Below are positions 17,678 through 25,306 of a stretch of 64,000 nt of DNA, in pieces; the stretch's first letter is position 1, and each line of letters opens with the position of its first letter. Position numbers and translations under genes: made by a program. The notes below the pieces were generated by a model that made no database searches, was not told the origin of the DNA, and saw only the letters and a list, made by a program, of their open reading frames with translations. The stretch is from Bordetella parapertussis (lineage in GTDB: Bacteria; Bacteroidota; Bacteroidia; Chitinophagales; Chitinophagaceae), in the NCBI GenBank assembly GCA_943331005.2, contig CALQJX020000007.1, positions 88,899 to 152,898 of the forward strand. The letters are read 5' to 3'.

Positions 17678-19051
17678 TTATTTTATATACACCGACTTGA
17701 TATTCACAAACTCCCTTATCCCGAAAGAGCTTAGTTCTCTTCCATATCCGCTTTGTTTCACACCGCCAAATGGTAGCAATGGGTCCGAATGCACAAAATC
17801 ATTCACATAGCAGTTGCCTGCCTGTAGTTCTGTTGCCGCCAGTACTTCTGCCCTTTTCCTGTCTTTAGATATGATCCCACCTCCAAGTCCGTAAATTGTA
17901 TCATTAGCTATCTTCATTGCTTCGGCTTCGTTCCTGGCTTCTATTATAGCAGCAACCGGGCCAAACAGCTCTTCGTCATATGCCGGCATGCCCTTCTTTA
18001 CATTGGTAAGTACGGTTGGCGGGTAGAAAGCGCCAGGTTCATCGGGTATGTAGCCACCACACAGTACCTTGGCTCCTTTTGCTACGCTGGCTGTTACCTG
18101 CTTATGCAGTTCATCGCGCAGGTCGTGGCGGGCCATCGGGCCTATTCGGTTGGCGGCATCCATTGGGTTCCCCCAGGTAGCCTTTTTCATTTCTTCGGTA
18201 AATCGTTCTTCAAACTCTTTCTTCCTGCCCTTGGCTACTACAAAACGTTTGGCAGCTATGCAGCTCTGTCCGCTGTTTACCAGCCTGCCACGCACAGCTA
18301 TTTCCACAGCTATGTTCATATCAGCATCTTCCAGTATCACATAGGGGTCGCTGCCACCCAGTTCCAGCACAGCCTTTTTCAGGTTGCGGCCTGCCACAGA
18401 GGCTACTTTTCTGCCTGCCTCAGTGCTGCCCGTCAGGGTCACAGCTGCTATTCTGTTGTCGTCTATAAGCGCTTCCACTCTGGCAGATGGTATCAGCAGG
18501 GTCTGCAACAATCCCTTTGGCGCTCCGCTGTTCACTATTATTTTTTCTATCGCCAGTGCACAGCCACTCACGTTCGATGCATGTTTCAGCACCATAACAT
18601 TGCCTGCCATAACCGTGGGTGCAAATGCCCTGAAAACCTGCCAGTAAGGAAAGTTCCATGGCATTATGGCAAGTATAGCGCCCAGCGGCTGAAATGATAC
18701 ATAGCTCTTGCGGGCATCGGTTTTCACAACCTCATCAGCCAGAAATCTGGCACCTTCCCTCGCATAGAATTCCAGTGTAGTAGCACATTTCTCCACTTCA
18801 TAGTGGCCCTGTGCCATTGGTTTGCCCATTTCTTTGGCTGCCAGTTTCACCAGATTATCTTTCTCCTTCCTTATCTCTTTGGCAATATTTTTCAGCACCG
18901 CTGCTCTTTTAGCAAAGGGCCACTTCCGCCAGTCGTCAAATGTTTTTGAAGCTGTTTGCAATGCGCGCTCCACCTGTTGTTCTGTATGCACCTTATAAGA
19001 TCTTATCTCCTTGCCCGTTGCAGGGTCTATAGATATCAGTTTGTCTGTCAT
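17678..19051 (-). CDS. NAD(P)-dependent aldehyde dehydrogenase, succinate-semialdehyde type
   Basis: A 457-residue ALDH-superfamily enzyme close in length to the Sad/GabD group. It shows PWNFPYWQVFRAFAPTVMAGN, the cofactor loop TGSTEAGRKVASVAGRN, the catalytic Glu region LELGGSDPYVILEDAD, and the catalytic Cys in NSGQSCIAAKRF. FGGVKQSGYGRELSSFGIREFVN is the usual C-terminus. Oxidation of succinate semialdehyde to succinate is the best guess; the aldehyde is not proven. MTDKLISIDPATGKEI at 19051 is taken as the start, because a GTG at 19114 would overlap the divergent promoter. Confidence 0.88.
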   Translation of the reverse strand: MTDKLISIDPATGKEIRSYKVHTEQQVERALQTASKTFDDWRKWPFAKRAAVLKNIAKEIRKEKDNLVKLAAKEMGKPMAQGHYEVEKCATTLEFYAREGARFLADEVVKTDARKSYVSFQPLGAILAIMPWNFPYWQVFRAFAPTVMAGNVMVLKHASNVSGCALAIEKIIVNSGAPKGLLQTLLIPSARVEALIDDNRIAAVTLTGSTEAGRKVASVAGRNLKKAVLELGGSDPYVILEDADMNIAVEIAVRGRLVNSGQSCIAAKRFVVAKGRKKEFEERFTEEMKKATWGNPMDAANRIGPMARHDLRDELHKQVTASVAKGAKVLCGGYIPDEPGAFYPPTVLTNVKKGMPAYDEELFGPVAAIIEARNEAEAMKIANDTIYGLGGGIISKDRKRAEVLAATELQAGNCYVNDFVHSDPLLPFGGVKQSGYGRELSSFGIREFVNIKSVYIK

Positions 19052-19103
19052 TGCTGAAGTTTCTGCTAGTAAAATTATAAGCTTATCGGTAAAAAACGTT
19101 TCA

Positions 19104-19111
19104 TACTTTTG
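19104..19111 (+). promoter_or_regulatory. -7 element TACTTTTG of the phosphohexomutase gene
   Basis: An exact TAnnTTTG, 38 nt upstream of the ATG at 19150, in the 98-bp gap between divergent genes. Confidence 0.6.
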
Positions 19112-19149
19112 CACATCACAATTTTAACGTTCTGTTTTCTCCACATATT

Positions 19150-20556
19150 ATGACAACTGAAAAGATAAAATTCGGCACCGATGGCTGGCGTGCCATCATT
19201 GCAAAAGACTTTACGGTATACAATGTTGCCCGTGTCAGCAAGGGGCTGGCCAACTGGTTATTGCCAAAACACGAAAAACCGGTAGTGGTGGTTGGCCACG
19301 ATTGCAGGTTTGGTGGTAAACTGTTTGCAGAAACGGCAGCAGCTGTGTTGTGCGCCAATGGCGTAAAAGTTTTGTTAGCCGATGGCTTCATCAGCACCCC
19401 TATGATATCACTTGGTGTGCTTAAGCTCAATGCGCAGCAGGGTGTGGTCATCACTGCCTCTCACAATCCGCCTACATACAATGGATATAAACTAAAGGGT
19501 GCTCATGGAGGTCCTTCAAGCCCGAAAGATATTGCTGCGGTTGAAAACCTAATCCCCGATGAAGTGGAAATGCCTACGCAGTCTCTGGCTTACTGGCAGG
19601 AAAAAGGCATGCTCGAATACATAGCGCTCGAAGATATGTATGTCGACTACCTCAAAGAGAAATTCGACTTCGATGCACTCAACAAGTCTCCTTTCAAAAT
19701 GGCTTACGATGCCATGTATGGTGCCGGTCAGAATGTGATCCGCAGATTGCTGCCGGGTGCTGTGCTCATCCATTGCGATGATAATCCGGGTTTCCATGGA
19801 CAGGCTCCAGAGCCGCTCGATAAGAACCTGAAAGAGCTGGCAAATACCATTGCTACCACTCCCGAGATCAAAATAGGCCTTGCTACCGATGGCGATGCCG
19901 ATCGTATTGGTTTGTATGACGAAGATGGCAACTTCGTAGATGCACACAATATCATTCTGCTGCTTATCAATTACCTGCACAAGTACAAGGGTATGAACGG
20001 CAAGGTGGTGATCGCATTCTCTGTTACAGACAGGGTAAAGAAACTTTGCGAACACTATGGTATTCCTGTAGAGGTAACTCAGATCGGTTTCAAATATATC
20101 AGCGAGATAATGGTACACGAAGACGTACTGGTTGGTGGCGAAGAAAGCGGTGGTATAGCTGTAAAAGGCCATATTCCTGAGCGCGATGGTATCTATGACG
20201 GCCTGGCGCTTTACGAATACATGACCCAGACCGGCAAGACCCTGAAGCAGCTGTGCGAGGAAGTATATGAGATAATTGGCCGTTTTGTATACGATCGTCA
20301 CGATCTGCACATAGAGAACGACAAGAAAGAAGCCATCATCAAAAAAGCTGCCGATGGTGGTTATACTAAATTTGGCAAGTATGGTTTCAACAGGGTAGAG
20401 ACCATAGATGGTGTTAAGTATCACCTCGATAATGGTGGCTGGATCATGCTGCGTGCATCTGGCACAGAACCATTGCTGCGTGTATATGCCGAAGGAAACA
20501 GCAAAGAAGAGACCCTCGACATCCTCACAGATGTTAAGGCTACCATCCTTTCATAA
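19150..20556 (+). CDS. Phosphoglucomutase/phosphomannomutase family protein
   Basis: A 468-residue alpha-D-phosphohexomutase with all four domain signatures: catalytic phosphoserine S104 in GVVITASHNPPTYNGYK, the Mg loop ATDGDADRIGLYD, the sugar-specificity loop GGEESGGIAVKGHIPERDG, and the phosphate-binding loop LRASGTEPLLRVYAE. It interconverts sugar 1- and 6-phosphates (glucose, mannose or glucosamine type not resolvable here). It supplies nucleotide-sugar synthesis, which suits the nearby glycosyltransferase. The gene has its own promoter and is closed by a strong terminator 36 bp after the stop. Confidence 0.93.
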   Translation: MTTEKIKFGTDGWRAIIAKDFTVYNVARVSKGLANWLLPKHEKPVVVVGHDCRFGGKLFAETAAAVLCANGVKVLLADGFISTPMISLGVLKLNAQQGVVITASHNPPTYNGYKLKGAHGGPSSPKDIAAVENLIPDEVEMPTQSLAYWQEKGMLEYIALEDMYVDYLKEKFDFDALNKSPFKMAYDAMYGAGQNVIRRLLPGAVLIHCDDNPGFHGQAPEPLDKNLKELANTIATTPEIKIGLATDGDADRIGLYDEDGNFVDAHNIILLLINYLHKYKGMNGKVVIAFSVTDRVKKLCEHYGIPVEVTQIGFKYISEIMVHEDVLVGGEESGGIAVKGHIPERDGIYDGLALYEYMTQTGKTLKQLCEEVYEIIGRFVYDRHDLHIENDKKEAIIKKAADGGYTKFGKYGFNRVETIDGVKYHLDNGGWIMLRASGTEPLLRVYAEGNSKEETLDILTDVKATILS

Positions 20557-20592
20557 TACATATCATTCACCGCTATTTGCGGTTCCTATTCC

Positions 20593-20628
20593 AAAGGCCG
20601 GTATCATTACCGGCCTTTGTTGTTTTTT
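20593..20628 (+). terminator. Rho-independent terminator after the phosphohexomutase
   Basis: Perfect 10-bp stem AAAGGCCGGT / ACCGGCCTTT (20593-20602 and 20609-20618) with a 6-nt loop, followed by GTTGTTTTTTG. The same stem arms recur at 61053-61076. Confidence 0.85.
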
Positions 20629-20757
20629 GCTATGTAGCTTTTGTTCCATTTTGTTCTTTGTGTTCCTTGTGCCTTCCCATAGTGCCTCTTGTGGTTATAT
20701 TTTTCAAGGTGCTGTGTTTTTATGTAGTACTTGTAAAAAAAACTTTCCCCGCGCATA

Positions 20758-20783
20758 GGGGTATTTCCCTGTTCAGTTGTCTT
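20758..20783 (+). promoter_or_regulatory. Putative ECF-sigma-type promoter upstream of the sigma/anti-sigma operon
   Basis: GGGGTATT (20758-20765) and GTCTT (20779-20783) are separated by 13 bp, about 60 bp before the sigma start codon. The spacing and GTC-type downstream box resemble ECF promoters, and autoregulation by the adjacent sigma factor is inferred. No second copy was found in this window to support it. Confidence 0.35.
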
Positions 20784-20814
20784 CAGGTAAATACACAGCT
20801 TTGGAAGAAGCAAT

Positions 20815-20822
20815 TATATTTG
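20815..20822 (+). promoter_or_regulatory. -7 element TATATTTG upstream of the ECF sigma gene
   Basis: An exact TAnnTTTG, 22 nt before the ATG at 20845. No well-spaced -33 element was seen, so the operon may have both a housekeeping and an ECF promoter. Confidence 0.45.
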
Positions 20823-20844
20823 ATACGGTTACCAAACACCTTAC

Positions 20845-21393
20845 ATGGAGATAGATACGTTGTTCGATACCAAACGCATGATTGAAGATGCGTTCAAAGC
20901 TCATTTTCAGGGGTTGCACCGCTATGCCTGCACCATTATCCGCGACGAAATGATGGCCGAAGAAATGGTGCAGAATGTCTTTTACAAACTCTGGAAAAAC
21001 AAAGATTCGGTAGCGGTCACAGGTACTATGGCCGGCTATCTTTACCGCAGTGTATATAACGAATGTCTTAACTATGTGAAACATGAGAAGGTAAAAGCTG
21101 CCTATTGCATGCATATGGCCAGAACTATGGAGAACTTAAATAATGCGGCAGAGAAACTGAGATTGAAGGAACTCGAAGAAAAACTGGATCAGGCTTTGCG
21201 GGAGCTGCCGGAACAATGCCGCACCATTTTCCAGATGAGTCGCTTCGAAGAACTGAAATATATGGAGATAGCCGGACGGCTGGGTATCTCTGTTAAAACA
21301 GTGGAGAACCAAATGGGCAAGGCACTCAAACTGCTTCGTACCAAACTGGCCGACTTCCTGCCTGTTTTCATTTTGCTTTTGCTCAACTTTTAA
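20845..21393 (+). CDS. ECF RNA polymerase sigma factor, FecI-like
   Basis: A 182-residue sigma-70 family protein with only regions 2 and 4. Region 2 is seen in FQGLHRYACTIIRDEMMAEEMVQNVFYKLWKNKD (core binding, -10 recognition). Region 4 is seen in LEEKLDQALRELPEQCRTIFQMSRFEELKYMEIAGRLGISVKTVENQMGKALKLL, with the helix-turn-helix ISVKTVENQMGKA. It directs RNA polymerase to a small regulon and is normally held by the membrane anti-sigma encoded 16 bp downstream. The hydrophobic tail ILLLLNF is common in this Bacteroidota subgroup. Confidence 0.94.
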   Translation: MEIDTLFDTKRMIEDAFKAHFQGLHRYACTIIRDEMMAEEMVQNVFYKLWKNKDSVAVTGTMAGYLYRSVYNECLNYVKHEKVKAAYCMHMARTMENLNNAAEKLRLKELEEKLDQALRELPEQCRTIFQMSRFEELKYMEIAGRLGISVKTVENQMGKALKLLRTKLADFLPVFILLLLNF

Positions 21394-21409
21394 TAAAACC
21401 AACAACTAC

Positions 21410-22426
21410 GTGAACAAGAATAACGAATATATGAACGATGATTTGCTGGTGAAATATCTTACGGGCGAAGCCACAGCAGCAGAGCAGCAATCGGTGCTGG
21501 ATTGGGTTGCTGCCGATGCCGATAACAAAAGGCACTTCGATCATTTCAGCCTCATATGGAAAGAAAGTAAAAAGCTGGAAGGCAAGACCACTATTACTAC
21601 AGATGCTGCCTGGGGTCGTTTCATGAATAGGGTAGAGCAGGAAGAAAAAGGCACACAAGCTACAGGACTATCCGCAGGTCGCAGCCGGCAGATACCTGTT
21701 TTCGGGCTCTCCTGGGTACGGGCAGCGGCTGTGCTGGTACTCATGGTGGGTGCTGCCATTCTGGTTTATACATGGAATGGGAATGGCAGTGGACAAATGC
21801 TGGCACAGACCTTCGATAAGGTTATGGTCTATACCTTGCCCGATGGTTCTGTAGTTACCCTCAACAAAAACTCCCGGCTCTCTTATCCTGCTCATTTCGA
21901 TGGGCATACACGTGCTGTTGCACTCACCGGAGAAGCCTTCTTCAGTATCACCCCCGATAAGAACAAACCCTTCATTATAGATGCCGGCAACTCTTCAGTA
22001 AAGGTGGTGGGTACTTCTTTCAATGTCCGTAATCGCGAAGACGTTACCGAGGTCATAGTAGAGACAGGCATTGTAGAGGTGGCCGAAAAACGCCAGGCTG
22101 TTCGGCTGCAACCCGGACAAAAAGCTACCGTTACATCAGATAAGCCAGCACCCGTCACCGAAAACGTTACCGATGAACTCTATAACTATTACCGCACTAA
22201 TGAATTTGTTTGCAATGCTGTTCCGCTCCATAAGGTGGTGGCTACGCTTAATGATGCGTATAATGCGCACATTGTAATAGAAGGCAGCCGCCTTGCCACG
22301 CTCCCGCTTACCGCTACCTTCCCCAACGAATCGCTCGATAATATCATAGATGTCATAGCAAAGACCTTCAAAGACGAGCTGGTAGTAGAAAGGAAGGGCA
22401 GCGACATCACCATCAGGGAGCGGTAG
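21410..22426 (+). CDS. FecR-family anti-sigma factor
   Basis: A 338-residue FecR-like transmembrane regulator. The cytoplasmic N-terminus (DDLLVKYLTGEATAAEQQSVLDWVAAD) is the usual DUF4880-like sigma-binding part. A membrane segment lies at about 103-124 (WVRAAAVLVLMVGAAILVYTW). The periplasmic FecR domain follows (YTLPDGSVVTLNKNSRLSYP, GEAFFSITPDKNKPFIID, VVGTSFNVR), with a C-terminal DUF4974/STN-like end (FVCNAVPLHKVVATLNDAYN ...). It relays an outer-membrane signal to the adjacent sigma factor. The start is GTG at 21410 or ATG at 21431; both keep every domain. Confidence 0.93.
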   Translation: MNKNNEYMNDDLLVKYLTGEATAAEQQSVLDWVAADADNKRHFDHFSLIWKESKKLEGKTTITTDAAWGRFMNRVEQEEKGTQATGLSAGRSRQIPVFGLSWVRAAAVLVLMVGAAILVYTWNGNGSGQMLAQTFDKVMVYTLPDGSVVTLNKNSRLSYPAHFDGHTRAVALTGEAFFSITPDKNKPFIIDAGNSSVKVVGTSFNVRNREDVTEVIVETGIVEVAEKRQAVRLQPGQKATVTSDKPAPVTENVTDELYNYYRTNEFVCNAVPLHKVVATLNDAYNAHIVIEGSRLATLPLTATFPNESLDNIIDVIAKTFKDELVVERKGSDITIRER

Positions 22427-22505
22427 TGCTTTAGTTTGTAAGGCTTTTATTTTTTATTCAGAACTTTGTTCATCTGTTACTTTTTGTATCCATTACCTGC
22501 ACTTC

Positions 22506-23819
22506 ATGATCGTTGACCATATACCTGCTTCATCATACTGTTCCCGAAGATCACTCCGGTGGCTTTTGCCTCTTTTGCTGGTACTTTTTGCACATGCTGT
22601 GAGTGCGCAGTCATTGCTGCAAAAAAAAGTTACGGTTGAGGCCCGCAAAAAACCGCTTGCAGAGGTGCTCAAGACCATGGGCAGGCAGGGTGGTTTTTAT
22701 TTCTCCTACAATAGCAACCTCATTTCCCGAGATAGCCTGGTTACCCTTTCTGCCAGAGATGTTACTGTAAAGCAGGCATTGGATATGCTGCTGGGAGAGC
22801 ATTGCCGCTATGTAGAGACCGACAAATACATAATTCTGCAACCATCCGAAAAAGAGAAGTGGTACACCATCAGCGGCTATATTACCGATGCACAGAGCGG
22901 CGATCCTCTTGCCGATGTTAGTGTCTTCGAACGGCAACAGCTGGTTTCTTCCATTACCGGCAAAGACGGTTATTTCCGTTTGTTGCTCAAAGACCGCGAA
23001 CGATACCGTACAGCAGATATTGTGGTCAGCAAAGGTTTCTATCAGGATACCAGCATCTCCCTCATCAAGGGCTACGATCAGGAGGTGTCTTTATCCATTG
23101 CTCCCGAGACCTATGCGCTGCCCGATATGGTGGTCACCCAATACGGTAGTGTGGGCCGTTCTTGGCTCAGTCGCAGGTTGTTGTCCTCCCGCCTCAAGAC
23201 TCAGAATATCAATCTTGGTAAGTTCTTTGTAGATAAACCTTATCAGTTTTCCCTCATTCCCGGCATGGGTACACATGGCAAAATGAGTGGCCAGGTCGAA
23301 AATAAGTTCTCCTTCAATCTGCTGGGCGGTTACACCGCTGGTGTCAACGGCGTAGAGATTGCAGGCTGTTTCAATATAGATAAGAAAAACGTACAGTATG
23401 TGCAATTGGCTGGAATGTTCAATATTGTTGCCGGCAATACCCGTGGGGCGCAGGCAAGCGGTTTCAGCAATTATGTGGGCGGAAAAGTAGAGGGTGTTCA
23501 GGCAACCGGTTTTGCAAACAAGGCCGGTAAAGTAGATGGGGTGCAGGCAAGTGGCTTTGCCAATATGGCTTTAGATACTGTGCGTGGTGTGCAGGCTGCC
23601 GGCTTTATGAATGGCGCCAAAGCTGCCAATGTGCAGGTTGCAGGTTTCCTCAACATCTCTGGTAAGGTAAAAGGTGCTCAGGTTGCCGGTTTCATGAATG
23701 CTGCCGGAGATGTGGACGGCATTCAGATTGCGGGGTTCATTAACATGGCAAAGAAGGTAAAGGGTATACAGTTCTCCGGCTTCATCAATCTGGCAGATAG
23801 TTCCGACTATCCTATTTGA
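22506..23819 (+). CDS. STN and CarboxypepD_reg protein with LA_2272-type repeats, ended early by TGA
   Basis: 437 residues up to an in-frame TGA. The signal peptide ends near AHAVSAQ. An STN (secretin/TonB N-terminal) domain spans about 38-115 (KKVTVEARKKPLAEVLKTMG ... VKQALDMLLGEHCRYVETDKYIILQP). A CarboxypepD_reg-like domain covers about 120-205 (YTISGYITDAQSGDPLADVSVFE). From about 265 there are nine or ten repeats of about 20 residues with the core VQxAGFxN (VQATGFAN, VQASGFAN, VQVAGFLN, IQIAGFIN, IQFSGFIN), as in LA_2272 surface-repeat proteins. STN domains receive signals for FecR systems, so this is the likely outer-membrane sensor of the sigma/FecR pair 80 bp upstream. Confidence 0.8.
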   Translation: MIVDHIPASSYCSRRSLRWLLPLLLVLFAHAVSAQSLLQKKVTVEARKKPLAEVLKTMGRQGGFYFSYNSNLISRDSLVTLSARDVTVKQALDMLLGEHCRYVETDKYIILQPSEKEKWYTISGYITDAQSGDPLADVSVFERQQLVSSITGKDGYFRLLLKDRERYRTADIVVSKGFYQDTSISLIKGYDQEVSLSIAPETYALPDMVVTQYGSVGRSWLSRRLLSSRLKTQNINLGKFFVDKPYQFSLIPGMGTHGKMSGQVENKFSFNLLGGYTAGVNGVEIAGCFNIDKKNVQYVQLAGMFNIVAGNTRGAQASGFSNYVGGKVEGVQATGFANKAGKVDGVQASGFANMALDTVRGVQAAGFMNGAKAANVQVAGFLNISGKVKGAQVAGFMNAAGDVDGIQIAGFINMAKKVKGIQFSGFINLADSSDYPI

Positions 23820-24284
23820 CTCATCAATATCATTCGTTCCGGCGACAAGGCCATAGGTATTTCTTCCGACGAGTACGGCTCTACATTTGTCACCCTTCGT
23901 TCAGGCGGCAAAGTTCTCTATGGTATATTCGGACTCGGTGCCAATACAAACGGTGCCTCTTTTATGCTATATGGTATGGAGGCCGGTCTGGGTGCACATT
24001 TGCCCATTATCAAAAAGCATCTCTGCATCAACAACGAGATCACGGCCATGTCGCTCTCCAATATAAACGGTCTTTTCTTTCACGACTTTTCTGCCCGCAT
24101 CCTGCCTGCCGTTAGGTTCGGAGCTTTCGAAGTTTTTGCCGGTGCCGGTTTTAATGTCTCCTTCTACTCCTGGAAACCTCCCTTTGCCATTATGGAAACC
24201 AAAACCCTGCATTCAGGCGTAGCCGCTGGCCAGCAAATGGAAATGCGCATAGGCTACAAGGGTGGGGTACAGATCCATTTCTGA
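23820..24284 (+). pseudogene. In-frame C-terminal remainder of the STN/LA_2272 protein
   Basis: The frame of the preceding gene continues without shift for 154 codons after TGA at 23817-23819, ending in a true TGA at 24282. It encodes LINIIRSGDKAIGISSDEYG, then beta-rich sequence (GKVLYGIFGLGAN, AFEVFAGAGFNVSFYSW, MRIGYKGGVQIHF) ending in the terminal aromatic expected of an outer-membrane barrel. In related proteins this join reads PIGLINI, so TGA most simply replaces a GGA glycine codon. Without it the protein loses its barrel end. Confidence 0.75.
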
Positions 24285-24360
24285 TAACAGCAATAATATG
24301 TTCAACATAGCCTGTTCGGTATCAATATTTTTGGCTAGGTTTTACCAACAGCTATCCCTG

Positions 24361-24505
24361 TAGCCGGTTTCCGACCGGCGATAAAAATGAATTCAAAAAT
24401 ACCTCCCTTAAAACACCATCATCACACCACATAAAAAATGCTCCGTTAGGAGCAATCGCTTTGTAGCGCTAAATATTCACCTATATCATATGCTCCGTCA
24501 GGAGC
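24361..24505. repeat. Multi-hairpin REP-like intergenic element, copy at 24.4 kb
   Basis: Within the 358-bp gene-free stretch 24285-24642 there is a series of short hairpins. GCCGGTTTCCGACCGGC is at 24363-24379, GCTCCGTTAGGAGC at 24440-24453, CGCTTTGTAGCG at 24457-24468 and a diverged second GCTCCGTCAGGAGC at 24492-24505. The first three occur in the same order and nearly the same spacing (77 versus 79 bp between the first two) at 63794-63901. The linker holds CCATCATCAC in both. Nothing else was recognised in this gap apart from the rpsP terminator. Confidence 0.75.
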
Positions 24506-24594
24506 TATCCATCGCATTCCATTAGCTTTTCTTTACGCTCCAAGAATCTGTTTCATCTGAGATCAATACAATTTCACTGAACACTTACCCACAT

Positions 24595-24625
24595 AAAAAA
24601 AGACGACCATTTGGTCGTCTTTTTC
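24595..24625 (-). terminator. Terminator of rpsP
   Basis: Stem AAAAAGACGACC / GGTCGTCTTTTT with loop ATTT. The U-tract on the minus strand follows the rpsP stop by about 20 bp. Confidence 0.85.
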
Positions 24626-24642
24626 CTGAAGTATATCTTGAA

Positions 24643-25155
24643 TTAACCTTCTGTCTGCTCAGTAGCTTCACCTTCAACAACATCTGGTTGATCTGAAGTT
24701 TCATCCTGTGCAGCTTTCGCCAGGTTCTTTTCTTCTACTTTACGAACTGACTCTTTCATTGTTTCATGACGTTTGTCAGCTTTGTGCTTGCGGTGAGCTT
24801 CCTCGCGGCGTGCCACCAGTTCTTCATGCTCTCCGTTCCATTTTTCGAATTTCTCCATTGCTGCCTGCTCGTCGAAAAGACCGAGGGTAACACCACGCAT
24901 AAGGTGTTTCAGGTACAGAACGCCTTTGAAAGAAAGTATCCTGCGGCATGTGTTGGTTGGCTGTGCGCCTTTATCCAACCAGTGCAGTGCACGTTCGCGG
25001 TTCACACGGATAGTTGCTGGAACTGTAAGTGGGTTGTATGTACCCAGCTTTTCAATGAATTTACCGTCGCGGGGAGCTGTTGTGCTTGCAGCAACGATGA
25101 AATAAAATGGGCGCTTCTTTGACCCATGTCTCTGTAGGCGAATCTTTACCGACAT
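24643..25155 (-). CDS. rpsP: 30S ribosomal protein S16 with C-terminal extension
   Basis: A 170-residue S16. The first 85 residues are the conserved core ([42 protein letters not shown] split over the usual strands, then [20 protein letters not shown]). Residues 86-170 are an extra tail, first basic and helical ([21 protein letters not shown]), then acidic ([20 protein letters not shown]). Bacterial S16 is usually 80-90 residues; long tails are common in Bacteroidota. S16 binds 16S rRNA early in 30S assembly. The gene has a consensus promoter and its own terminator. The usual rimM and trmD partners are absent. Confidence 0.97.
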   Translation of the reverse strand: MSVKIRLQRHGSKKRPFYFIVAASTTAPRDGKFIEKLGTYNPLTVPATIRVNRERALHWLDKGAQPTNTCRRILSFKGVLYLKHLMRGVTLGLFDEQAAMEKFEKWNGEHEELVARREEAHRKHKADKRHETMKESVRKVEEKNLAKAAQDETSDQPDVVEGEATEQTEG

Positions 25156-25202
25156 AAATAATAGAAATTATTTTTCGTTAACAATAATTTTTTTTCGGAC
25201 TG

Positions 25203-25233
25203 CAAAGATAGAAGTTCTCTTTCGAAATTCAAA
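25203..25233 (-). promoter_or_regulatory. Consensus Bacteroidota promoter of rpsP
   Basis: Minus strand TTTG (25230-25233), 19 bp, TATCTTTG (25203-25210): an exact TTTG-N19-TAnnTTTG. About 47 nt of A/T-rich leader separate it from the ATG. Confidence 0.8.
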
Positions 25234-25306
25234 AAATTACCTCAGTTATTCTTTAAATATATTTCCCTTCTATCAAACTGTCCCAATCACACTGCAATAT
25301 ACAACA

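Noticed and set aside
3082..24284. Possible stop-codon reassignment explaining the in-frame TAG and TGA
   Set aside because: Other genes in the window end cleanly with TAG (minus-strand gene ending at 3507) and TGA (24282), and the remaining genes have no internal TAG or TGA.
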